Under the pieces are notes generated by a model. It was not told the DNA's origin. It worked only from the letters and a program-made list of their open reading frames with translations, and ran no database searches. A program made the translations under genes and the position numbers. From positions 2,421-66,420 of the forward strand of contig DBDI01000030.1 in NCBI GenBank assembly GCA_002293505.1: DNA of 64,000 nucleotides. Reading direction: 5' to 3'. Below are positions 1-6,969 of this stretch, piece after piece; the first letter of the stretch is position 1; each line of letters opens with the position of its first letter. The stretch is from Alistipes sp. UBA936 (GTDB lineage: Bacteria; Bacteroidota; Bacteroidia; Bacteroidales; Rikenellaceae).

Positions 1-951
1 TCGTCGCAACAGTTGATGTACGGATTGGTTTTGGATGCCTCGTCGCCGCTTTATGGTCGTGCCGATGCTATTTTGAAAATCGCGCCGATAAAAATACCCT
101 ACATTATGGAGGCTCTTGGCGTGTCGGCTCTCGATGCGGTCGAGGAGTACGCCGTCTGGGGCGGAGTGCCGCGTTATTGGGAATTGCGGGAAGGATATAC
201 CAACCTGCGTGAAGCCATCGAAGCCAATTTGCTATCCGTAAACGGGACGCTTTACGAGGAGCCACTGAAACTCTTCAAGGATGACATCAAGGACATTGTA
301 AAAACATCGACAATTATGTCGTATGTCGGGGCGGGTGCACACCGCCTGTCCGAGATTGCCGGACGGAGCGGTGAGATAGCGACCAACCTTTCGCGTCCGC
401 TTGCCAAATTGATCTTGCTCGGCTATCTGACCAAAGAAATCCCGTTCGGTGAAAACGAAAAGAACTCTAAAAAAAGCCTCTACAAGATTGCCGATCCATT
501 CATGAATTTCTATTTCCGGTTCATCATCCCGAACCGCTCGTTCATTGAACTTGGGCGCATACAGCCGATTCTCGCAACGCTCGACAGCCAATTTTCGAGC
601 TATGTAGGCGAGTATTGGGAGAAGCTCTGTCGCGAAACGGTATCCGGAAATGAGATCGACGGCATCACTTACGACATTGCCCGCCGGTGGTGGGGCGGGG
701 TCTCGAAAGACGAGCGTATCGAGTTGGATGTCGTCGCCGAATCGTTGGACAAGAAATATCTGCTTGTCGGCGAATGCAAATGGACAACCGGAGAGAACAG
801 CGACCGACTATTGACAGAACTTGTGGAAAAAGCCGCGCGGCTACCCTTTGCCAAAGGGCACACCATCGTTCCCAAACTGTTCCTGAAAACCCGTCCTGCC
901 GGGTCGATGAAAAATGTCCTGCTCCCGGAAGATGTGATGGGAATGCAATAA
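1..951 (+). CDS. DUF234-type P-loop ATPase, 5'-truncated by the window edge
   Basis: The frame is open from base 1 without a start, so the N-terminal nucleotide-binding part lies outside and about 316 residues are visible. The fragment begins near LDASSPLYGRAD, a stretch that follows the ATPase core in archaeal-type (AAA/DUF234) ATPases. It continues with a helical, winged-helix-like middle and ends in a DUF234-like domain. That domain has an Asp codon at 727-729 and a GECKW motif at 769-783, the E-x-K layout of PD-(D/E)XK nuclease-like folds. Such ATPases are common accessory genes in Bacteroidales and their role is not settled. No same-strand partner lies close by; the next gene starts 44 bases downstream. 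Family call is fairly sure, function is not. Confidence 0.8.
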   Translation, partial: SSQQLMYGLVLDASSPLYGRADAILKIAPIKIPYIMEALGVSALDAVEEYAVWGGVPRYWELREGYTNLREAIEANLLSVNGTLYEEPLKLFKDDIKDIVKTSTIMSYVGAGAHRLSEIAGRSGEIATNLSRPLAKLILLGYLTKEIPFGENEKNSKKSLYKIADPFMNFYFRFIIPNRSFIELGRIQPILATLDSQFSSYVGEYWEKLCRETVSGNEIDGITYDIARRWWGGVSKDERIELDVVAESLDKKYLLVGECKWTTGENSDRLLTELVEKAARLPFAKGHTIVPKLFLKTRPAGSMKNVLLPEDVMGMQ

Positions 952-995
952 TTAGATGTGAATTTGATAAATAAGCAGAATTAAAATAAAAAGAG

Positions 996-1475
996 ATGAT
1001 AGAAATCACCAAGAATTTATACATTGGTTCGCAAGATGATTATGAGTCTAATGTGAAATTTCAGCCTAATTGGTTTGTTATACACGCTTGCAAAGAGCCA
1101 TATCACCGTCAGGCATTGGGCTACACAGGGAGAGCCGTTGTTAATACCCATCCAGAATATCTGATTGCTGAAAGAGATAATAGGCTAATTCTTAATCTTG
1201 TTGATGTCGATAACCCCATTGCTAAAGAGATTATCGATAAGGCCATTGTCTCTATTAATGAAAACATAGAAAATAAAAACATCTTGCTTCATTGCAATCA
1301 AGGAATGTCCCGATCAGCGACAATAGGACTGCTGTATCTTCATTATGCAGAAATTATCACTGCAGACAATTTCAGGGAGGCCGAAGAAGAATATCTGAAG
1401 ATATATCCAAGCTATAATCCGGCAAATGGAATGAGGGTGTTTGCGGAAACACATTGGACTGATTACACAAAATGA
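996..1475 (+). CDS. Dual-specificity / tyrosine phosphatase-like protein
   Basis: A 159-residue cytoplasmic protein with the signature of cysteine-dependent phosphatases, HC-x5-R, seen as HCNQGMSRSA with the nucleophile at Cys100 and the phosphate-binding Arg at 106. The upstream general-acid region would be the VDVDNP stretch near residues 70-74. It begins MIEITKNLYIGSQ, which matches the YIG start typical of dual-specificity phosphatase domains. Substrate is unknown; members act on phosphoproteins or on small phosphates. The base composition is more AT-rich than in most of the window, which with the fragmentary neighbourhood suggests an acquired gene. The start is the first ATG after the preceding stop, in an A-rich leader. 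Confidence 0.75.
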   Translation: MIEITKNLYIGSQDDYESNVKFQPNWFVIHACKEPYHRQALGYTGRAVVNTHPEYLIAERDNRLILNLVDVDNPIAKEIIDKAIVSINENIENKNILLHCNQGMSRSATIGLLYLHYAEIITADNFREAEEEYLKIYPSYNPANGMRVFAETHWTDYTK

Positions 1476-1551
1476 CATCCGATTACATAATCGCCTAAAA
1501 AAGCTCTATCTCACCCTATTAACCGTTAATATGCTGAACCAAAACACCCTA

Positions 1552-1641
1552 TCATTTCTGCATCGGAAAGTAGTCGGCGGTAAACAGACTGTATTTGTCG
1601 TCCGGAATCCCGTCGAATGAGACGAGATGAAAAGTGTGTCA
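1552..1641 (-). pseudogene. Possible 3' remnant of an unrecognised gene
   Basis: On the minus strand a short frame between two stops reads HLVSFDGIPDDKYSLF and continues TADYFPMQK before a stop at 1552-1554. The composition looks protein-like (a regular mix of aromatic, acidic and turn residues) and has the feel of a protein C-terminus, but there is no start and no upstream extension because a TGA lies at 1639-1641. I do not recognise the family. It sits in a 255-base stretch (1476-1730) with no intact gene. Confidence 0.25.
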
Positions 1642-1740
1642 GAAAGAGATAGTCAGGCGCGATTATTGATGGAAAATCAATGCGATCGCTTAACCTAAAT
1701 TATTAACTTAATCATTGTTATTATAAAAACAGGAGAAAAC

Positions 1741-2001
1741 AAACACCCGGCAGGCGGCTGGACACAATTCGAGCCATTGACCCCTGCGGACAAAAAAGTA
1801 TTCGATCAGGCAATGGAGGGTTTCGTAGGCGTGGGATATACCCCCGAAAAAGTGTCGAAACAGGTCGTGAACGGTGTCAACTACCGTTTCCAGTGCTCCG
1901 CAAAACCCTCCGTAAAGGATCCTCATCCCTACAGGGCGATCGTGAAGATACACGCCCCGATAAGTGGAAAACCTAAGATCGAGGATATCGAAAAGGAGTA
2001 A
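1741..2001 (+). CDS. Cystatin-like small protein lacking an ATG start
   Basis: The frame from 1741 reads KHPAGGWTQFEPLTPADK and continues to a stop at 2001 (about 86 residues). Family knowledge: small Bacteroidales proteins of this kind start with a GGW segment and carry VGVxYxP, then the cystatin QxVxG motif, here QVVNG, and NYRFxCxA. All are present, so the coding sequence looks intact. An AGGAG at 1731-1735 is correctly spaced for a start at about 1741, but the codon there is AAA and no ATG, GTG or TTG lies between the upstream stop (1696-1698) and the TTG at 1777. Either a start codon was lost, a rare ATT or ATA is used, or a shortened protein starts at 1777. Function unknown; cystatin-fold proteins can bind or inhibit proteases. 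Confidence 0.55.
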   Translation, partial: KHPAGGWTQFEPLTPADKKVFDQAMEGFVGVGYTPEKVSKQVVNGVNYRFQCSAKPSVKDPHPYRAIVKIHAPISGKPKIEDIEKE

Positions 2002-2023
2002 TCCTGACAAAACCCGATAAACA

Positions 2024-2059
2024 GAGAAGACAGGCGTCGCTGCCTGTCTTCTTCATTTT
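2024..2059 (+). terminator. Intrinsic terminator after the cystatin-like gene
   Basis: Perfect 10-bp arms GAAGACAGGC (2026-2035) and GCCTGTCTTC (2042-2051) enclose a six-base loop and are followed by TTCATTTT. It lies 25 bases after the stop of the cystatin-like gene. Confidence 0.75.
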
Positions 2060-2085
2060 GGTGCAAAATTTTCACAAATTCTGGC

Positions 2086-2093
2086 TACCTTTG
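2086..2093 (+). promoter_or_regulatory. -7 element of the VOC/DUF3795 unit
   Basis: TACCTTTG fits the Bacteroidota -7 consensus TAnnTTTG and lies 41 bases before the ATG at 2135, just after the upstream terminator. No clear TTG -33 element at ideal spacing. Confidence 0.6.
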
Positions 2094-2134
2094 CAAGAAC
2101 AGTCGCTAACGCCGAACCGAAAAATTAAACAGTT

Positions 2135-2527
2135 ATGAAATTCAACAACACGAGATTATTGGTGCGGGACTACCGGAAGTGTTTCGAGTTCTATGCGCAA
2201 AAGCTTGGTTTCGAGCCGCTTTGGGACATCGAGGAGTGCTACGGCGCTTTCAAGGTGGCCGACGGGATCGAAGGGTTGGCCATCTTCCTGAGCGACTATA
2301 TGGCTCCTGTGGTAGGCAATGCGGACGAGGCTCAACCCGTCGGCGGGCGTGAGAAATCTATGGTCTGTTTCGAAGTGGCCGACGTGGACGAAACATACAA
2401 TGCGTTGAGAACCAATGGCGTGGAATTCGTCAACGAGCCTGTCGATATGCCTGGCTGGGGGATGCGTGTTGTCCATCTTCGCGACCCGGAGGAGAATCTG
2501 ATAGAACTTTATACTCCACTTCAATGA
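2135..2527 (+). CDS. VOC-family (glyoxalase/bleomycin-resistance fold) protein
   Basis: A 130-residue single-domain protein of the vicinal-oxygen-chelate superfamily. It has the typical paired beta-alpha-beta-beta-beta layout: an N-terminal half starting NTRLLVRDYRKCFEFYAQKLGF and a C-terminal half with VCFEVADVDETYNALRTNGV, ending in HLRDPEENLIELYTPL, the usual substrate- and metal-contacting last strand. Members isomerise, cleave or sequester small molecules with a divalent metal. The reaction here cannot be read from the sequence. Its stop overlaps the start of the following DUF3795 gene (ATGA, 2524-2527), so the two are translationally coupled. Confidence 0.85.
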   Translation: MKFNNTRLLVRDYRKCFEFYAQKLGFEPLWDIEECYGAFKVADGIEGLAIFLSDYMAPVVGNADEAQPVGGREKSMVCFEVADVDETYNALRTNGVEFVNEPVDMPGWGMRVVHLRDPEENLIELYTPLQ

Positions 2528-2970
2528 CGACCCCGGAAAAAATTGCATCGACGGCTCCGTGCGGGCTCGATTGCTTCAACTGCGCAGCTCACGAGGCGAA
2601 CATCACTCCCGAATACCGAGCCCGCGTGGCCGAACTTTTCGGAGTCGCACCCGAGGACACCGGCTGCCGGGGCGGTTGCCGGGCTGTGAAGGGCCATTGC
2701 CTTTGGACACGAGGCTTGTGTGCGACCTACGCCTGCGCCGAGCGAAGGGGCGTGACGTATTGCTTTGAGTGTGATGAGTTTCCGTGCGGGCGACTGGCCC
2801 CGTCGGTCGACAGCGCGGCGCAGGGTTACCCCCACAACTTCAAACTCTTCAATTTGTGCCGTATGCGCGCCGTCGGGGTCGAGAATTGGGCGGAGAACGA
2901 GGCAACCGACATTCGCGACCTCTACTTCAACGGCCGGTTTGTGGTCGGCGATAAACCGGCAAAGCCCTAA
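2524..2970 (+). CDS. DUF3795 cysteine-rich protein
   Basis: A 148-residue soluble protein with eleven cysteines in CxxxC/CxxC-type pairs (13, 17, 20, 48, 52, 59, 66, 71, 80, 83, 88), beginning APCGLDCFNC, the DUF3795 hallmark. The spacing implies bound metal or an Fe-S cluster, but this is inference. DUF3795 proteins occur in anaerobes and their function is unknown. It overlaps the VOC gene by four bases and is followed two bases later by a chimeric gene remnant. A second DUF3795 protein is encoded at 3336-3671; the two differ enough to be old paralogues rather than a recent duplication. Confidence 0.8.
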   Translation: MTTPEKIASTAPCGLDCFNCAAHEANITPEYRARVAELFGVAPEDTGCRGGCRAVKGHCLWTRGLCATYACAERRGVTYCFECDEFPCGRLAPSVDSAAQGYPHNFKLFNLCRMRAVGVENWAENEATDIRDLYFNGRFVVGDKPAKP

Positions 2971-2972
2971 AA

Positions 2973-3296
2973 ATGACTGCCATTCAGATCCTCTCGCTTG
3001 CGGCTGTGACGCTGTTTTACGCGGCTTACCTCCAGCGGCAGTTCGACCTGCGCTACAAGTTCGCCGGTGTGACCGAAACCGAATTCAAAACCCCGCTGTG
3101 GAATGCGGTTGCGTTGGAGAGCGATGTGCCTGATGATCTGATCGAGGAACTCGTCCGGCATTCGGTGGCGGAGGTGATCAAACGCCTGACCAAGAAGAAA
3201 CAAGAGGAGTATTGGAATTTGTGAACAACACACATATCTCCCGAGGTCGACAGCGAGGGCAAATTCTACACGATCCTCCACCTCGAACTTTCATAA
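2973..3296 (+). pseudogene. Chimeric remnant: membrane-methyltransferase-like N-terminus joined to a YjbR C-terminus
   Basis: The 83-codon frame 2973-3224 starts MTAIQILSLAAVTLFYAAYL, which resembles the N-terminal membrane segment of isoprenylcysteine carboxylmethyltransferase-like proteins. After residue 23 it turns into FDLRYKFAGVTETEF, PLWNAVALESDVPDDLIEEL and the rest of a MmcQ/YjbR C-terminus. That second part is clearly homologous to the intact YjbR protein encoded at 3959-4321 (SGVTRTRF, LLWNSVSLDSDVPDNLIAEL). Past the stop the same frame continues with HISPEVDSEGKF and YTILHLELS to a second stop at 3296, apparently the tail of a third gene. I read this as a deletion-fused mosaic of gene ends. 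A small functional fusion cannot be excluded. Confidence 0.55.
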
Positions 3297-3304
3297 AAAA
3301 ATCC

Positions 3305-3312
3305 TATCTTTG
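3305..3312 (+). promoter_or_regulatory. -7 element of the DUF3795/zinc-ribbon/crcB run
   Basis: TATCTTTG matches TAnnTTTG and lies 23 bases before the ATG at 3336. It could serve the closely spaced genes 3336-4770. Confidence 0.65.
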
Positions 3313-3335
3313 CGAAGCAAAACTCAAACTCCGTT

Positions 3336-3671
3336 ATGAAACAGCTTATTGCTTTTTGCGGGCTCGATTGTGAGATGTGCGACGCCCGAATCGCGACCAT
3401 CAACGACGACAACTCTCTGCGTGAAACTACCGCCCGAAAGTGGGCCGAGATGAACAACTCGCCGCAAATTACCGCCGAGACGATCAATTGCCTGGGTTGC
3501 CGTACCGACGGCGTAAAGTTCGGCTTTTGCTCGATGTGCGAGATCCGTTCCTGCGCCACCGGCAAAGGCTTCGAGACTTGCGGTGATTGCGCCGAGCTCA
3601 ACACCTGCCCGACTGTGAAGCCCGTCCTCGACAACGACCCCGATGCTAAGAATAACCTAACCTGTAAATAG
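3336..3671 (+). CDS. DUF3795 cysteine-rich protein (second copy)
   Basis: A 111-residue soluble protein. It opens AFCGLDCEMCDA with Cys8, Cys12 and Cys15 and continues with CLGC (52, 55), CSMC (65, 68), Cys73, CGDC (82, 85) and Cys91, the DUF3795 pattern. Likely metal- or cluster-binding by inference; biological role unknown. It is the first gene of a tight same-strand run (zinc ribbon 10 bases later, YjbR, crcB) with its own -7 element upstream. Shorter than the protein at 2524-2970 and only distantly similar to it. Confidence 0.8.
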   Translation: MKQLIAFCGLDCEMCDARIATINDDNSLRETTARKWAEMNNSPQITAETINCLGCRTDGVKFGFCSMCEIRSCATGKGFETCGDCAELNTCPTVKPVLDNDPDAKNNLTCK

Positions 3672-3681
3672 TTAATGCGCT

Positions 3682-3936
3682 ATGAGTAAGATGTGTGGAA
3701 GTTGTGGTATGCCTCTGAGTAAGGACCCGCAGGGCGGCGGTACGAACGCCGACGGATCGAAAAACGAAAATTATTGCAGCTACTGTTACGCCGACGGTAA
3801 GTTCACCTTCGAGGGTACGTTGCCTGAGTTTCGCGACTTTTGTTACAAGGTGATGCTCGAGGGCGGCACTCCTAAATTCCTCGCCTGGCTCTACACCCGC
3901 GGGATGAAGCGCCTTCCGAGGTGGAAAAACGCGTGA
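3682..3936 (+). CDS. Small zinc-ribbon protein
   Basis: An 84-residue protein starting MSKMCGSCGMPL with a CxxC pair at Cys5 and Cys8 and a second CSYC pair at 32 and 35. This is the layout of the putative zinc-ribbon family in which the ribbon precedes a short helical tail. The tail (about 45-84) carries FRDFCYKVMLEGG and a basic end KRLPRWKNA. Function unknown. It follows the DUF3795 gene by 10 bases and precedes YjbR by 22, so it is probably co-transcribed with both. Confidence 0.75.
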   Translation: MSKMCGSCGMPLSKDPQGGGTNADGSKNENYCSYCYADGKFTFEGTLPEFRDFCYKVMLEGGTPKFLAWLYTRGMKRLPRWKNA

Positions 3937-3958
3937 CGGCTCCGTCCGTGACCGCATT

Positions 3959-4321
3959 ATGAACATCGAAGAGTTTCGCGCCTGTTGCCTGTCCGTTAAG
4001 GCGGCTTCGGAGTCGTGTCCGTTCATCGACCCGAACGTGCTGGTCTTTAAGGTGATGGGTAAGATGTTCGCCTATATCCACCTGGCTCCCAAGGGCGGCG
4101 AGTTTCGCGCGGCTCTGAAATGCGACCCCACGCGGTCGCTCGACCTGCGCGAGCGATACTCCGGCGTTACCCGTACGCGGTTCAAGACCCTGCTTTGGAA
4201 TTCGGTTTCGTTGGATAGCGACGTGCCCGACAACCTCATCGCGGAGCTGGTTCGCCACGCGGCGGCGGAGACGATCAAAAACCAACCCAAATACAAACAG
4301 CGGGAGTACAGTGCCTTATGA
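3959..4321 (+). CDS. MmcQ/YjbR-family protein
   Basis: A 120-residue protein of the MmcQ/YjbR family, with the usual start MNIEEFRACCLSVKAASESC, the strand KVMGKMFAYIHL, and a C-terminal CyaY-like fold ending LIAELVRHAAAETIK. Members are called DNA-binding from structure; the real role is unclear. Its C-terminal half is duplicated in the chimeric remnant at 2973-3224, so this locus has undergone recombination between copies. The stop overlaps the crcB start (4318-4321). Confidence 0.85.
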   Translation: MNIEEFRACCLSVKAASESCPFIDPNVLVFKVMGKMFAYIHLAPKGGEFRAALKCDPTRSLDLRERYSGVTRTRFKTLLWNSVSLDSDVPDNLIAELVRHAAAETIKNQPKYKQREYSAL

Positions 4322-4770
4322 AGACCGTATTGTTAGTCGGGGCGGGGAGTTTTCTTGGTGGCGTTGCTCGCTACCTGCTCTCTCTGGCCCTCTCTCCGCG
4401 CTTGACCGGCCTCTCTCCGCGCTTGACTGCCCTCTCGCCTCGGCCGTCCGGAATCTCGGCCACCCTCCCCACAAGCCTCCCTGCCAGCCTCCTCGCTGGC
4501 TTCCCGACCGGTACCCTCGTTGTTAACATCGTCGGTTGCTTTTGCATCGGCATCGTGTTCGGCTTGTTCGACCGCGGTGGGCTCTCCCTCGAATGGCGGA
4601 TGTTTCTCGCGACCGGGTTCCTTGGCGGGTTCACAACTTTCTCTGCCTTCTCAAACGAGACCTTCACCCTCTTTCGCGACGGCCAGCCCGGTTGCGCCCT
4701 TCTGTACGTTGCCGCCAGCCTCATTCTCGGCCTTCTGGCGACTTGGGGCGCTTATCAAATTACCAGATAA
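4318..4770 (+). CDS. crcB: CrcB/Fluc fluoride channel with a repeat-expanded loop
   Basis: A 150-residue, four-helix inner-membrane protein of the CrcB (Fluc) family, which exports fluoride as a dual-topology dimer. Hallmarks: N-terminal GAGSFLGGVARYL, GTLVVNIVGCFCIG near 65-78, and GFLGGFTTFSAFSNE at about 101-115, which contains the Phe and polar residues of the fluoride pore. It is longer than the usual roughly 125 residues because the loop after helix 1 holds three 7-residue repeats (25-45) and a Pro/Ser/Leu-rich stretch up to about residue 62. The ATG overlaps the YjbR stop. Its 3' end overlaps the convergent hexosaminidase gene by 11 bases. No fluoride riboswitch was seen upstream. Confidence 0.9.
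   Translation: MKTVLLVGAGSFLGGVARYLLSLALSPRLTGLSPRLTALSPRPSGISATLPTSLPASLLAGFPTGTLVVNIVGCFCIGIVFGLFDRGGLSLEWRMFLATGFLGGFTTFSAFSNETFTLFRDGQPGCALLYVAASLILGLLATWGAYQITR
4390..4452 (+). repeat. 21-bp tandem repeat (three units) inside crcB
   Basis: Three in-frame 21-bp units encode LSPRLTG, LSPRLTA and LSPRPSG. The first two are nearly identical at the DNA level; the third has drifted. They expand the first loop of CrcB. Confidence 0.85.
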
Positions 4771-6889
4771 CTATCTCATCCGTGAAGATGAATCCTCGGC
4801 CCGGGTGGGTGTTGTTGGCCCGTAGCCGCACATACCTCGCTGGCCACTCGCCGTTGAACGCATACTCCTGGAACGACAGCATCCGGTCTGTGTCCGCGAT
4901 GGTTGTGAATACCTTGCCTCGCGAGGTGAACGTCACTCCGTCTATCGAGGTCAACAGCTCCACGTCTCCCGGCTGGAACACCGACGGCCCGATTAGTTGC
5001 AGGAACTTTGCATAGACCTTGCTGATCTCCGTAGCCTCTCCCATATCGACCACACAGTCCAGCGAGTTTGTATATCCCTGCCAGCGCCTGTCATAATAGG
5101 TCAGCCCACCTCGATAGCCATCCAGTAGAGCACCTCTGCCTCCAGCCATATAGCCCGGATAGAGTGGGGTGCGATAGACTATCGGTTTTCCGATTCCTCT
5201 ATGATAGTCCACCTTCTTCTCCGTTGGCTTGCCCATCAGTACTCCGTCTCGGAACACTCCCGCAACAAAGTGTGCCGAGTCGCGCACTGTCACCGGCTCG
5301 GTGTAGACCTGCGACGTCGCTGTCGGTTGGGTTCCGTCGGTCGTGTAGCGTATTTCTGCCGGATACTTCTCCGCATCCAACACCACACGTATCTCTCTGG
5401 CTTCCGTGTCGACGGTCATCTCGTAGTCTATGTCGTACGACAGCGGGAAGGCGTTGAATCCCATCTGGTCACGTAGCACTCCCACGTGATGGTTCATCCT
5501 CGGCTTGAAGTCCTGCCAGTCTCGTTTCTCTTGCGGCGTCCAGCCTACTTCGGCTACTGACAGCGCTCTTGGCCACTGCATATACTCTACGTCCGCCTGC
5601 GTCGGTATGTATGTTGTCCAGGTGTTGCCCTGTACTCCTATGACGTGCTTGCGCGCTGCCGCATCCAGCGAATCCGCCGGCGCCGGGTCGAAACTGTACA
5701 CCCACTTCACCGTCGTGTGCCCACCTATGGCGTATGGTTGAGTGGTCGGGTCGGTCTGATAGAAGTCGAAATATAGATAGTTCTGCGGAGTCATCACAAC
5801 GTCGTGGCCCATCCTCGCGGCCTTATATCCCTCCATCTCGTCTCTCCACGACATCACCGTTGCATCCGGCGCTATGCCTCCTTGCAGTATCTCGTCCCAG
5901 CCTATGAGCTTTCGGCCGTGCGAGTTGAGGAACTTCTCCACCCGACGGATCATATAGCTTTGTAGTTGGTCGACATTTTTCAACCCCTCTCGCGCCATCA
6001 ACGCCTGACACTTCGGACAGGTTTTCCACGCTTGCTTGCTGGCTTCGTCGCCTCCTATGTGAATGTATGTCGATGGGAAGATCTCCATAATCTCTGTCAG
6101 CACATCCTCCACGAATGTGAACGTGTCGGGGTTTCCGATACAGAAGTCGCCTCCTCTGTACGCCTGCCCGCTGCACGTAAGGTTAGGATATGCCACAAAG
6201 ACTTCCGCCGAGTGGCCCGGCATTTCGAACTCCGGAATCACCGTGATGTGCCGTTCGGCTGCATAGGCTACCACTTCGCGCATCTCGTCCTTCGTATAGT
6301 AGCCTCCTTCTGCTCCCGGCGTTCCCTCCGGAACAAACCGCCTCGACCTCCCGTCGCCAGACGGGCTTCGGAACGCCGCCATCTTTGTCAATAGCGGATA
6401 CTTGTCGATCTGGATCCTCCATCCCGCTCCGTCTGTCAAGTGCCAGTGGAACCGGTTGAGCTTGTAGTACGCCATCGCATCGAGCAGCTTGAGTATGTAC
6501 TCCTTCCCGAAGAATGTACGCGACACATCCAGATGCAGCCCCCGGTACGGCAACCGAGGCGCATCGGTAATCTCCACCATCGGCACTCCCTCGGGCGTGA
6601 TCAACTGTCGTACTGTTTGTTCGGCGTAGAACAGTCCTGCTTCCGTTGGTGCCTTGGCGGTGATACCGTCTTTGTCGACTACCAGTTCATATCCTTCCGG
6701 GTTGTCGGGACTGACGGTCGGGTCGATCAGGTAGCGGGCCGGGGTTTCGCCCGAGAACACGCCGCCCGAAAGCGTCATTTGGGCTGGTAGCGGGATCACG
6801 TTAATATCGACATCGGTTGTTTCGACGTTACGGGTGCATCCGCCGACCACACACAGCAGGGCGAGCACAAGTGCAGGAGTAGTTTTCAT
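4760..6889 (-). CDS. Beta-N-acetylhexosaminidase (GH20), lipoprotein
   Basis: A 709-residue lipoprotein that removes terminal beta-linked GlcNAc or GalNAc from glycans such as mucin O-glycans. Order: signal peptide with lipobox VVGGC (Cys18); GH20b-like N-domain to about 110; the GH20 barrel with FHWHLTDGAGWR near 148-158 and the catalytic pair Asp281-Glu282 in HIGGDEAS; a small region with TTDGTQPTATS as in chitobiase C-terminal domains; and a C-terminal F5/8-type carbohydrate-binding region. The ATG at 6889 is preferred over an upstream TTG because it gives a canonical signal peptide. A promoter with both elements ends six bases before it. Divergent from an AraC regulator that may control it. 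Confidence 0.93.
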   Translation of the reverse strand: MKTTPALVLALLCVVGGCTRNVETTDVDINVIPLPAQMTLSGGVFSGETPARYLIDPTVSPDNPEGYELVVDKDGITAKAPTEAGLFYAEQTVRQLITPEGVPMVEITDAPRLPYRGLHLDVSRTFFGKEYILKLLDAMAYYKLNRFHWHLTDGAGWRIQIDKYPLLTKMAAFRSPSGDGRSRRFVPEGTPGAEGGYYTKDEMREVVAYAAERHITVIPEFEMPGHSAEVFVAYPNLTCSGQAYRGGDFCIGNPDTFTFVEDVLTEIMEIFPSTYIHIGGDEASKQAWKTCPKCQALMAREGLKNVDQLQSYMIRRVEKFLNSHGRKLIGWDEILQGGIAPDATVMSWRDEMEGYKAARMGHDVVMTPQNYLYFDFYQTDPTTQPYAIGGHTTVKWVYSFDPAPADSLDAAARKHVIGVQGNTWTTYIPTQADVEYMQWPRALSVAEVGWTPQEKRDWQDFKPRMNHHVGVLRDQMGFNAFPLSYDIDYEMTVDTEAREIRVVLDAEKYPAEIRYTTDGTQPTATSQVYTEPVTVRDSAHFVAGVFRDGVLMGKPTEKKVDYHRGIGKPIVYRTPLYPGYMAGGRGALLDGYRGGLTYYDRRWQGYTNSLDCVVDMGEATEISKVYAKFLQLIGPSVFQPGDVELLTSIDGVTFTSRGKVFTTIADTDRMLSFQEYAFNGEWPARYVRLRANNTHPGRGFIFTDEIVIW

Positions 6890-6895
6890 AGGTTC

Positions 6896-6926
6896 CAAAG
6901 TTATGCAACTTTTTTGAATTTAGCAA
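6896..6926 (-). promoter_or_regulatory. Complete Bacteroidota promoter of the GH20 gene
   Basis: On the minus strand TTG (6926-6924), 20 bases, then TAACTTTG (6903-6896), the consensus architecture of the primary sigma factor of Bacteroidota. The ATG is only six bases downstream, so the transcript would be leaderless or nearly so. Confidence 0.75.
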
Positions 6927-6928
6927 TC

Positions 6929-6945
6929 CCGGAAAAGTTTTCCGG
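6929..6945. promoter_or_regulatory. 17-bp palindrome, candidate operator
   Basis: CCGGAAAAGTTTTCCGG has perfect 8-bp arms around one central base. It lies between the divergent GH20 and AraC-regulator promoters, just upstream of the GH20 -33 element and within the -33/-7 region of the regulator promoter. A repressor or activator site is plausible but inferred. Confidence 0.4.
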
Positions 6946-6957
6946 CCGCCGCCGCGT

Positions 6958-6965
6958 TATCTTTG
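6958..6965 (+). promoter_or_regulatory. -7 element of the AraC-family regulator
   Basis: TATCTTTG, with only CACT between it and the ATG at 6970. The mRNA is probably leaderless. Confidence 0.65.
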
Positions 6966-6969
6966 CACT

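Noticed and set aside
3225..3296. A separate short gene after the chimeric remnant
   Set aside because: It has no start codon and is in frame with the preceding remnant after a stop, so it is treated as part of the same scar.
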